Under the pieces are notes generated by a model. It saw only the letters and a program-made list of their open reading frames with translations, ran no database searches and was not told the DNA's origin. A program made the translations under genes and the position numbers. This document shows positions 1 to 6,287 of a stretch of DNA of 6,468 nt, piece after piece (position 1 is the stretch's first letter; the number at the start of each line of letters is the position of its first letter). Source of the DNA: Hydrogenophaga sp. (GTDB lineage Bacteria > Pseudomonadota > Gammaproteobacteria > Burkholderiales > Burkholderiaceae_C); assembly GCA_025458415.1 (NCBI GenBank), contig JALOSN010000058.1, positions 1 to 6,468 on the forward strand, read 5' to 3'.

Positions 1-1437
1 CACCCGGATGTGCATCTTGTAGGCCTTGCTCTCCAGGTACTCGAAGAAGCGGGCAATGCCGTACCACTGCTGGTTCCACTTGCCGTTCCAGTTCGGCGAA
101 CCCGACTTCACCCAGTGCTGCTGCTCCGGGGTCAGCCGGTTCCACGGCGTATCGCGCGGGATGCCGGCGCTCTCGGCGTGACGCATCAGGTCGTCCTGGC
201 ACTCCTTCCAGGCCGGCGTCTGGAACACCTTGACCGCTCCGTTGCGCAAGGTGAGCTTGCCATCCGGAATCACCAGGCCGTAGTCCACCCCGATCACGCG
301 CCCGAAGCCGCGACAGGACTCGCAGGCGCCCACGGCGGAGTTGAACGAGAACATCGAGGGCGTCGGTTCGGCGTAGCGGATGTCGCTTTCCGGGCAATGC
401 AGACCCGTGCTGAAACGCCAGATGACCGGTTCCCCCACGCTCCCCGCTTCGCGTGGTTCGCTGCCCCCCGAGGGGGCTGACCCGACTTGGGGCGGCCCGG
501 CGTCGGCAGGAACGGCCACCCCCACGCTCCCCGCTTCGCGTGGTTCGCTGCCCCCCGAGGGGGCTGACCCGACTTGGGGCGGCCCGGCGTCGGGTCGGGT
601 CTCGTCCTTGAGCACATAGACCATCAGCTTGCCCGCACCCCGCTTGAGCCCGGCCTCGATGGCTTCCATCACCCGCGCCGGTTCGGCGTTGCCCATTCGG
701 AAGCGGTCGGCCACCACGTCCAGCAGCTTGACCGCCTCGCTCACCGGTTTGGCCTTCTTGCCCTTGGCAGGTGCTTCGTGCTTGACTTCACGCTGCACGA
801 TGCGCTCGGCCTGTACGCGTGTGTAGCCACTGGCCGATAGCCATTGTTCGACTTCTTCGGGCGTGGTCGACGCCGGCAGTTCGACCGGAAAGGTCACGAC
901 CAGTCTCGGGTCGCCCTGTTCCTTCGAGCGGCGCTGCAGCTCGGCAAAGATGGTCTCGGGCGAATCGTGCCGAACCGTCAGCGCGGTCTCTCGGTCGAAC
1001 AGGTTGGCCCCGCGCGCGAACAGCAGCTTGAGGTGGTCGTTCAGTTCGGTCATGGTGCCGACCGTGGAGCGCGAGGACCGGACCGGGTTGGTCTGGTCGA
1101 TGGCGATGGCCGGCGGCACGCCTTCCACCCGGTCGACCGCCGGCTTGTCCATGCGGTCCAGGAACTGGCGCGCATAGGCGCTGAAGGTCTCGACGTAGCG
1201 GCGCTGCCCCTCGGCGAACAGGGTGTCGAACACCAGGCTGGACTTGCCCGAACCGCTGGGCCCCGTCACCACCGTGAGCTCGCCGGTGCGGATGTCCAGG
1301 TCCAGGTTCTTGAGGTTGTGCTGCCGTGCACCTCGGATGCGAATGGTCCTTGTGGCTGGAGAACCCCGGCGGTCCGGTCCGGGCCGGTCGGACGTCTGGT
1401 CCAGAGGGGAGGTATTCGGCGGCAGTTCGTCGGCCAT
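1..1437 (-). CDS. uvrA: UvrA excinuclease ABC subunit A, N-terminal part (gene continues past the left edge)
   Basis: This is the damage-recognition ATPase of nucleotide excision repair, a cytoplasmic protein that loads UvrB at lesions. The window holds codons 1-479. Residues 32-48 match the UvrA opening (RGARQHNLKN). Walker A is GPSGSGKSS at 59-67, followed by FAEGQRRYVETFSAYARQF and a Q-loop-like stretch with RSTVGTMTEL near 123-132. A CESC zinc knuckle lies at 372-375. The upstream half of that finger reads CPES (348-351), so one expected Cys is Ser. Residues 283-335 are two identical 24-residue blocks encoded by an inserted DNA repeat. The stretch WYGIARFFEYLESKAYKMHI (458-477) resembles, from memory, the very long double UvrA of Burkholderiales rather than the E. 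coli type, so the full gene may exceed 1,800 codons. The ATG at 1437 is chosen because GGAG lies 6 nt upstream; it gives about 30 residues before the conserved domain. The gene is divergent from the binding-protein gene. No LexA box is visible upstream. Confidence 0.93.
   Translation of the reverse strand, partial: MADELPPNTSPLDQTSDRPGPDRRGSPATRTIRIRGARQHNLKNLDLDIRTGELTVVTGPSGSGKSSLVFDTLFAEGQRRYVETFSAYARQFLDRMDKPAVDRVEGVPPAIAIDQTNPVRSSRSTVGTMTELNDHLKLLFARGANLFDRETALTVRHDSPETIFAELQRRSKEQGDPRLVVTFPVELPASTTPEEVEQWLSASGYTRVQAERIVQREVKHEAPAKGKKAKPVSEAVKLLDVVADRFRMGNAEPARVMEAIEAGLKRGAGKLMVYVLKDETRPDAGPPQVGSAPSGGSEPREAGSVGVAVPADAGPPQVGSAPSGGSEPREAGSVGEPVIWRFSTGLHCPESDIRYAEPTPSMFSFNSAVGACESCRGFGRVIGVDYGLVIPDGKLTLRNGAVKVFQTPAWKECQDDLMRHAESAGIPRDTPWNRLTPEQQHWVKSGSPNWNGKWNQQWYGIARFFEYLESKAYKMHIRV
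432..506. repeat. Palindromic repeat, copy 1 (in frame inside uvrA)
   Basis: This 75-bp unit is identical to the copy at 519-593. It contains three inverted repeats: CCACGC/GCGTGG (435-440 with 451-456), GCCCCC/GGGGGC with a 3-nt loop (463-477), and CCGAC/GTCGG (482-486 with 502-506). In the uvrA frame it encodes residues of the second block, from DAGPPQVGSAP to EPREAGSVG (312-335). From memory, very similar GC-rich repeats are scattered between genes in Comamonadaceae; that link has not been checked here. Confidence 0.9.
519..593. repeat. Palindromic repeat, copy 2 (in frame inside uvrA)
   Basis: This is a base-for-base copy of 432-506, in the same orientation. The period is 87 bp (29 codons), with a 12-bp spacer at 507-518 that encodes most of the short linker VAVPA. 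It holds the same three inverted repeats, shifted by 87 bp, and encodes uvrA residues 283-306. Because the period is divisible by three, gain or loss of one unit would leave the uvrA frame intact. Confidence 0.9.
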
Positions 1438-1443
1438 GCAGGG

Positions 1444-1447
1444 CTCC
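1444..1447 (-). promoter_or_regulatory. Ribosome binding site of uvrA
   Basis: GGAG on the minus strand lies 6 nt before the ATG whose first base is 1437. This supports that start codon over any internal one. Confidence 0.65.
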
Positions 1448-1464
1448 AGCACAAGGAGCCAGAG

Positions 1465-1493
1465 ATTCTACGGAGGCCCCGTTTTCCGGGTAA
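1465..1493 (-). promoter_or_regulatory. Candidate sigma-70 promoter for uvrA
   Basis: On the minus strand TAGAAT (1470-1465) matches five of six -10 bases. A weak TTACCC (1493-1488, three of six) lies upstream at 17-bp spacing. Transcription would start roughly 20 nt before the uvrA ATG. The rest of the 136-bp intergenic region shows no LexA-type CTGT-N8-ACAG site and no clear plus-strand promoter. Confidence 0.35.
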
Positions 1494-1562
1494 TCCTCTA
1501 CGTCATCTCCACAATGCGCATGGGTTGCGGAATGGCTAGCATGACCGGACGGTGGACTTGAC

Positions 1563-1567
1563 AAGGA
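1563..1567 (+). promoter_or_regulatory. Ribosome binding site of the ABC binding-protein gene
   Basis: AAGGA lies 6 nt before the ATG at 1574 and supports that start. A second in-frame ATG at 1598 also has a purine-rich stretch (AGGGAC) upstream, so initiation at residue 9 cannot be excluded. Either start leaves the signal peptide intact. Confidence 0.6.
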
Positions 1568-1573
1568 AACGGC

Positions 1574-2713
1574 ATGAGCACACAAAGGGACAGGCGCATG
1601 GGCCGGTGCTGGCGCACCTGCGTGACCGGCATGCTGCTGGCTTCGATCGTCACGTCGGCGCATGCCCAGTTGCGCATCGGACAACCCTCGGGCTTCACCG
1701 GTTCGGTGGCCGCCGGAGTCAAGGAGAACACCGAAGGCGCGAAGCTCTACATTGACGCGGTCAACGCACGGGGTGGCGTCAACGGGCAGAAGATCGAACT
1801 GATTTCGGTCGACGACGAATTCAACCCGGCACGCACCGTCGAGGTGGCGCGCGAACTGATCACCCGGCAGAACGTGCTGGCCCTGTTCCTGAACCGGGGA
1901 ACGCCACACTCGCAGGCGCTGCTGCCCCTGCTGGCCGAATACAAGATACCGCTGGTGGCGCCCAGCACCGGTGCCATGGCGCTGCACCAGCCGGTCAACC
2001 CCTGGGTGTTCAACGTGCGCGCGACCTACCAGCGCGAGGCAGCCAAGGCGATCGAACACCTGGCCACCATCGGCATCACCCGCATTGCGGTGCTGGAGAC
2101 CGACGACTCCTTCGGTGCCGACTCGGCCGCGGGCGCCCGCCAGGGCTTCGAGCGCACGAAGCTGCAGCCGGTGCTGCAGGAGAAGTTTCCGCGCGACAAG
2201 CCCGACTTCGGACCGCTGGCCCAGCGCGTTCGCAGTGCAGAGGCCCAGGCCGTGCTGGTGATCGGGTCGGCCGGCAACACCGCCAGTGCAGTGCAGGCCA
2301 TCCGCGCGGCGGGCTCGCGCGCCCAGGTCGTCACCCTGTCGAACAACGCCTCCGATGGCTTCATCCGCCTGCTGGGCGAGCATGCGCGCGGCGTGATCGT
2401 CACCCAGGTCTTCCCCAACGAGCGCAGCGTCAGCTACGCCCTCATCAAGGAAGCCCGCGATCTGGCCACGGCCAAGGGCATGGAGGGCGTTTCACCGGCC
2501 ATGATGGAAGGTTTTGCGGCGGCCAAGGTGCTGGTGGAGGGCCTGCGGCGTGCCGGCCCCAAGCCGACGCCGGCCGGCCTGCGCGATGCGCTGGAAGGCA
2601 TTCGCGGCTTCGACCTGGGCGGCCTGACCGTCAGCTACAGCCGGGACAACCACACCGGCCTGGATTTTGCCGACCTGTCCATCATCGACGGCAGCGGCAG
2701 GTTCAGGCGCTGA
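1574..2713 (+). CDS. ABC transporter substrate-binding protein, LivK-like (type 1 periplasmic binding fold)
   Basis: This 379-residue protein is a periplasmic solute receptor of the branched-chain amino acid/amide uptake family (Peripla_BP_6 type). Residues 9-31 form a Sec signal peptide: Arg/Cys-rich start, hydrophobic VTGMLLASIV, then AHA before Q32. The mature chain of about 348 residues is normal for the family. Hallmarks are LRIGQPSGFTGS at 33-44, the strand-helix segment EGAKLYIDAVNARGGVNGQKI (54-74, shown in part), DDEFNP at 80-85, VAPSTG at 128-133 in the likely ligand cleft, and FNVRATYQREA at 146-156. The substrate cannot be read from the sequence; members of this family bind amino acids, amides, aromatic acids or other small organics. 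No permease or ATPase gene adjoins it, so it is either an orphan or works with components encoded elsewhere. It diverges from uvrA and converges on the DUF1501 gene. Confidence 0.92.
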   Translation: MSTQRDRRMGRCWRTCVTGMLLASIVTSAHAQLRIGQPSGFTGSVAAGVKENTEGAKLYIDAVNARGGVNGQKIELISVDDEFNPARTVEVARELITRQNVLALFLNRGTPHSQALLPLLAEYKIPLVAPSTGAMALHQPVNPWVFNVRATYQREAAKAIEHLATIGITRIAVLETDDSFGADSAAGARQGFERTKLQPVLQEKFPRDKPDFGPLAQRVRSAEAQAVLVIGSAGNTASAVQAIRAAGSRAQVVTLSNNASDGFIRLLGEHARGVIVTQVFPNERSVSYALIKEARDLATAKGMEGVSPAMMEGFAAAKVLVEGLRRAGPKPTPAGLRDALEGIRGFDLGGLTVSYSRDNHTGLDFADLSIIDGSGRFRR

Positions 2714-2716
2714 ACC
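2700..2716. terminator. Hairpin over the binding-protein stop codon; possible terminator
   Basis: GGTTCAG-GCG-CTGAACC forms a perfect 7-bp stem with a 3-nt loop and contains the TGA stop (2711-2713). It lies in the short gap between convergent genes, where it could act on transcripts from both sides. No T-tract follows on either strand, so intrinsic termination is uncertain. Confidence 0.4.
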
Positions 2717-2741
2717 GCCGGCCCAGCCCGCCCGTATTCAC

Positions 2742-4181
2742 TCAGAGGAAGCCGATGTTGCGGGCACCACCAAAGTGGGTCAGGTTGGGCAGCACCGCAT
2801 CGAGCTGTCCCTCGCTTGCCCCCATCCAGCGCAACAGGGTGGCAGCGTACTGGTCGACACTGGTGGTCGGGATCCAGCGACCGTGCAGCTCCCAGGAACG
2901 CTCGCCGACATCATCCGGTCCACCCAGTTGCAGCGAGGGGAATATGCCGTAGGTCTGCCCGCCCTGCACGGCGCCGCCAAGAACCAGCTGGTGGTTGCCC
3001 CAGGCATGGTCGGTGCCGAGGCTGTTGTTGGGACGGAAGGTGCGACCGAAGTCGCTTTGCGTGAACAGGGTCACCGCATTGCCCATGCCGATGGCCTGCA
3101 TGGCGTTGTAGAAACAGGCCATGGCGTCGGCCAATGCCTGCAGCAAGCGGGCATGCTGGCCGTCCCAGGGGCTGTTGTTGACCACCTGGTCACCGTGGGT
3201 GTCGTAGCCACCCTGGCTGGCAAAAAAGATCTGGCGGTTGCCACCCAGGACCGCATTGCCGTGAACCAGCTTGGCCACCTGGTACAGCTGCCGCCCGATG
3301 GGCGTGTTGATGCGGTTGCCCGTGGAGATGGGCGCAAAGGCCGCATCGATGGCCGCCACTGCGCCCGGGTCGCCAGGGCGGATGCGGACCAGTGCACCCA
3401 GCTGGGTCGCCATGTCGAAGGCGGCGCGTTGCTGCCCCGTGTACTGGTTGAGCAAGGTGTTGCCATGGCTGGCCGCGTGCAATGCCTGCACGGCATTGCG
3501 GCGGGCCACGTTCGGCGTCCAGTTCCCATCCATGCCCTGCAGACCGAACACGCCACCGGGCCCGGGCAGCACCAGCGGCACATCGACGGCCGACAGGCCG
3601 AAGCGGCCATTGCCCCCCACAGACACCACCGGCAGGGCCGTGCCCAGGGCAGCCGATGCGCGCCCGCCCCAGCCGGTGCGGGTGAGCACGCTGGCACTGG
3701 AGGACTCCCACAGGTTCTGCTGGTCGGAGTGCGAGTACAGGTTGTCCGGCACATCGGGCGACGACGAGGGCAGGCTGCGGTACTGCGCCTTGGTCAGGGG
3801 CCGGGCCAGCGGACCGACGTTGAACACCGGAGCCAGGTCCCCGTTGGTCCATGCTGCCTGCAGACTGGCCATGGCCGGGTGCAACCCGAACGGCACACCA
3901 CCCAGGGACACCAGCCTGTTGACCGGCAGCGCCAGCCGTTGCCGGATGCTGGCGTACTCGCCATGGCGCGTTCCGTCGGTGGGCACCACCATGTTGGCGC
4001 CATCGTTGCCGCCGTAGAGGAACACACAGACCAGCGCCCGGTAGCCCGACTGGGCCTGTGCGGTCAGGGGTGCCAGGGCGGCCAGGGAACCTGTGCCGAG
4101 CGCCGCGCCGAGCGCACCTGCATGCCTGAGCCACTGGCGGCGCGTCAGGTCGCCGGCTTCCATCTTGTCTGAATGCGTCAT
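2742..4181 (-). CDS. DUF1501 family protein, Tat-exported
   Basis: This 479-residue protein belongs to the DUF1501 family, which I recall being placed with the alkaline phosphatase/sulfatase superfamily; its substrate is unknown. The N-terminus carries a twin-arginine signal (TRRQWLRHAG, 13-22), a small-residue hydrophobic stretch and an AQA site at 41-43, so it is predicted to be folded with cofactor in the cytoplasm and exported. Family motifs follow in order: FLYGGNDGANMVVP (54-67), HSDQQ (151-155), GGYDTHGDQ (324-332), TQSDFGRTFRPN (374-385) and GTDHAWGN (389-396). The Asp and His residues in these motifs are plausible metal ligands. Length is typical and there is no frameshift. It lies 10 bp downstream of the DUF1800 gene and is probably cotranscribed with it. 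The ATG at 4181 has only a weak GAGA-like site upstream, which fits translation from the same message. A second ATG at codon 7 would keep the Tat motif. Confidence 0.92.
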   Translation of the reverse strand: MTHSDKMEAGDLTRRQWLRHAGALGAALGTGSLAALAPLTAQAQSGYRALVCVFLYGGNDGANMVVPTDGTRHGEYASIRQRLALPVNRLVSLGGVPFGLHPAMASLQAAWTNGDLAPVFNVGPLARPLTKAQYRSLPSSSPDVPDNLYSHSDQQNLWESSSASVLTRTGWGGRASAALGTALPVVSVGGNGRFGLSAVDVPLVLPGPGGVFGLQGMDGNWTPNVARRNAVQALHAASHGNTLLNQYTGQQRAAFDMATQLGALVRIRPGDPGAVAAIDAAFAPISTGNRINTPIGRQLYQVAKLVHGNAVLGGNRQIFFASQGGYDTHGDQVVNNSPWDGQHARLLQALADAMACFYNAMQAIGMGNAVTLFTQSDFGRTFRPNNSLGTDHAWGNHQLVLGGAVQGGQTYGIFPSLQLGGPDDVGERSWELHGRWIPTTSVDQYAATLLRWMGASEGQLDAVLPNLTHFGGARNIGFL

Positions 4182-4191
4182 GTTGGCGATC

Positions 4192-6132
4192 TCAGCGGGT
4201 CAGGTGGTACTGCGGGGTGGCCAGCACCAGATAGGCGGCCTGGCGCACCCGGTTGGTGAGCGATTCGGTCCGCTCGGTCCGGGACGAGGTTCGCACGGGA
4301 TAGGCCTCGACCGCGTTGATGACCACCGTGCGCTGGTCGGCTGGCAGGACCTCACCGAGCAACAGCAGGCTCAGCCGATCGACCAGCCGTCCCGCGTCTT
4401 CGGCATCCTTGACGAAACCTGTCAGGTTGACTTGTGTGCCCAAGGCTCCGGGCACCTCACGGCTGCGCTGAGAGCCCCCCCAGAACACCAGGTAATTGAC
4501 GAAGTTCAGGCGCTGCAATGCGGCGTTGGCGTTGTGGATGCCGAAGGCCGGGCCGACCAGCGACGTTCCGGCCACCGGGTAATCGGGCGGGTAGAAATTG
4601 AAGACCGAGGGCGGGCGGAAAACGTGCTGTCGAAGCTCTTCTCCCCACCACCAGCCCAGGGCATCGCCGTCGGTGCGACCATTGAGTGCCCGCAGCACGC
4701 CCGTGAACAGCTGCACCGGTTCACGCAGGCGACCGGCCTGCGAAGAGGGCAGCTCCGCACGTGCTTCCGGGTCGAGCAGGATGGCCGCGACCGTTGCCTT
4801 CATGTCACCCGGCCGCCCGAGCCCGAAGCCCTGGAAGCGACCGGTCTGAAAAGCCTGCGCCACACGGGACACATACGCAGGGCTGGGGTTGCTGGTGACC
4901 AGTTGCTGGATCAGGTGGCGCCCCACGAAAGGCCCGATGTTGGGGTGGTTCATCAGGCTGTCGAGCACGGCTTCCAGGGCTTGCGGTGCCGTGTGTCCCT
5001 GCTGCAACGACACACCCGACAACAGGTCGTAGGCATTGGTGTCGTGCCGGGCGGCCACCGGCACCATGTTGCCCTTGTAATAGCGGCAGTTGGTGCCGGA
5101 CGGCCAGCAACCCCACGGGGATCGCCCTCCGGGCGGATAGGTCCAGCCGGTCAATGCGTAGGCGTAAGCCCTCACCGTATCGTTGTCGTAGGTGGCCTGG
5201 CACACGCCACCACGCAGGCTGCCGTCCTGGTTGAGCTCGCAGGTGCCCACCGAGAACAGTTGCAACAGCTCCCGTGCGAAATTCTCGTTCGGTGCGACCG
5301 GGTCGTTGTTGGTGTTGTTCAGGTAGTCGCCCATCACGGGCGAGAGGGTGACCAGGCGCAGGATGTCGCGGTAGTTGCCGAAAGCCTGGCTGAGCAACAT
5401 GTTGTGGTAGTTGCGCAGCCCGTAAGTGCCTTCCACTTCCAGATTGGAGACCACCAGCATCTGCTGCAACGCAAAAGCCACGCGCTGGCGAAGCTGGTCA
5501 GGCCGGCTGGTGGCATTGCGGTAGAAGTCCCACAACAGGGGCGTGCTGGAGTACCAGTCACGCCAGCACTGATCGCCCCGGCCGCTGCAGAAACCGCGGC
5601 TGGCGTTGGTGTGCTTGTGGATGGCGTCGGAGCCGCCACGGGTGTATTTGGACGGGGCCAGCTTCATCTGGCCCGAGATCCAGCGTGCCGGCCCCTGCTG
5701 GCGGATCTGGACCACCAGCTTCTCGGTCGGGCCGAATGTCGCCTGGTGGGCCAGTCGTACCGCATCCAGCTGGCTGGTGGGTGTGTTGCGCAGGGCGCCG
5801 CCGGTCGACCGGGGCATGGCCTGTGCTGCCGCACCGCCCGTCAGTGTCGACTTGGCAAACACCTCGTCGTCGGGTTGCTGCCAGGGATTGTCGCCCCCCA
5901 TGGAGGGCTCTTCATCCTCAAAGGCGTCGTCTTCCTCCACGGCGTCATCGGCCAGCCTGCCCTCCAGCAGCGAGCTGCGTTCGGTCGGCGCGGCCGGCTC
6001 CATGGAAGCCTGGTCAGCTCCACCGCAGGCAGCCAATGCAAGGGACAACAGCAGCATGGCCACCCATCCGCCACCCGGGCGAATCCGTGACCTGCCGGGA
6101 TCGGAGATGGGATGGGGGGCAGCGTGGCTCAT
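4192..6132 (-). CDS. DUF1800 family protein, predicted lipoprotein
   Basis: This 646-residue protein of the DUF1800 family has no established biochemical function. The N-terminus has Arg residues at 14, 16 and 18, a hydrophobic run VAMLLLSLALA and a lipobox LAAC with Cys36. Gly at +2 suggests outer-membrane sorting rather than inner-membrane retention. A low-complexity, strongly acidic linker (about 62-90) follows. The DUF1800 core starts near DAVRLAHQATFGPT (123-136) and includes RQRVAFALQQMLVVS (215-229), NENFARELLQLFSVG (282-296), YALTGWTY (325-332), HPNIGPFVGRHLIQQLV (396-412) and RPPSVFNFYPPDYP (506-519). It ends with AAYLVLATPQYHL. Apart from the lipid Cys there are six Cys (182, 189, 298, 311, 342, 349) in three close pairs, which suggests disulfides in the periplasm. 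It is the first gene of a pair with DUF1501. The start at 6132 lacks a good ribosome site (GGAAG is too far upstream), so it is less certain than the rest. Confidence 0.92.
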   Translation of the reverse strand: MSHAAPHPISDPGRSRIRPGGGWVAMLLLSLALAACGGADQASMEPAAPTERSSLLEGRLADDAVEEDDAFEDEEPSMGGDNPWQQPDDEVFAKSTLTGGAAAQAMPRSTGGALRNTPTSQLDAVRLAHQATFGPTEKLVVQIRQQGPARWISGQMKLAPSKYTRGGSDAIHKHTNASRGFCSGRGDQCWRDWYSSTPLLWDFYRNATSRPDQLRQRVAFALQQMLVVSNLEVEGTYGLRNYHNMLLSQAFGNYRDILRLVTLSPVMGDYLNNTNNDPVAPNENFARELLQLFSVGTCELNQDGSLRGGVCQATYDNDTVRAYAYALTGWTYPPGGRSPWGCWPSGTNCRYYKGNMVPVAARHDTNAYDLLSGVSLQQGHTAPQALEAVLDSLMNHPNIGPFVGRHLIQQLVTSNPSPAYVSRVAQAFQTGRFQGFGLGRPGDMKATVAAILLDPEARAELPSSQAGRLREPVQLFTGVLRALNGRTDGDALGWWWGEELRQHVFRPPSVFNFYPPDYPVAGTSLVGPAFGIHNANAALQRLNFVNYLVFWGGSQRSREVPGALGTQVNLTGFVKDAEDAGRLVDRLSLLLLGEVLPADQRTVVINAVEAYPVRTSSRTERTESLTNRVRQAAYLVLATPQYHLTR

Positions 6133-6271
6133 GGAGGCGGAATGTAGCTTCCACCCCTGTCGCTCAGTGAACCCAACGCAACCAAACGTAACTGCCGACG
6201 TATCCGCTTACGCAATTCCACAAAGCCCGGATCAAAGGTGCGCAGCGGCACCCGAACGGCAGCGGGTCCGG
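6133..6271. other. Intergenic region upstream of the DUF1800-DUF1501 pair
   Basis: This stretch is visibly less GC-rich than the genes, mainly at about 6165-6235, as expected for the promoter of the minus-strand pair. I could not place convincing -35/-10 hexamers or an operator in it. No small gene is supported. Confidence 0.4.
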
Positions 6272-6287
6272 CCGGGGCCGGCCCCGG
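6272..6287. terminator. Perfect 16-bp palindrome just after the universal stress gene; possible terminator
   Basis: CCGGGGCCGGCCCCGG is self-complementary and abuts the stop codon of the stress-protein gene. As RNA it can fold into a 6-bp all-GC stem with a 4-nt loop. No U-tract follows in the direction of transcription, so it may slow or end transcription, protect the 3' end, or do neither. Confidence 0.35.

Noticed and set aside
10..480. Plus-strand open frame of 156 codons opposite uvrA
   Set aside because: It is antisense to clear UvrA sequence and ends by chance within the repeat.
432..593. Possible CRISPR-like array
   Set aside because: There are only two units, each 75 bp, with a 12-bp spacer, lying inside an open coding frame; repeat and spacer sizes do not fit CRISPR.
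1558..1563. TTGACA as a -35 box for the binding-protein gene
   Set aside because: A -10 at 17-bp spacing would fall inside the coding region and read CACAAA, and the hexamer overlaps the ribosome binding site.
1438..1573. LexA (SOS) operator upstream of uvrA
   Set aside because: No CTGT-N8-ACAG-like sequence is present in the intergenic region on either strand.
788..2383. Minus-strand open frame of 531 codons spanning the uvrA start and the binding-protein gene
   Set aside because: It crosses two real genes, reading uvrA in a wrong frame and the binding-protein gene antisense, and shows no domain.
2667..4172. Plus-strand open frame of 501 codons opposite the DUF1501 gene
   Set aside because: The minus strand encodes all DUF1501 motifs and a Tat signal; the plus frame has no recognisable motif and overlaps the end of the binding-protein gene.
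4093..6090. Plus-strand open frame of 665 codons opposite the DUF1800 gene
   Set aside because: It is almost entirely antisense to a recognised DUF1800 gene, has the composition of a high-GC shadow frame (rich in G, R, H, V, Q) and shows no known domain.
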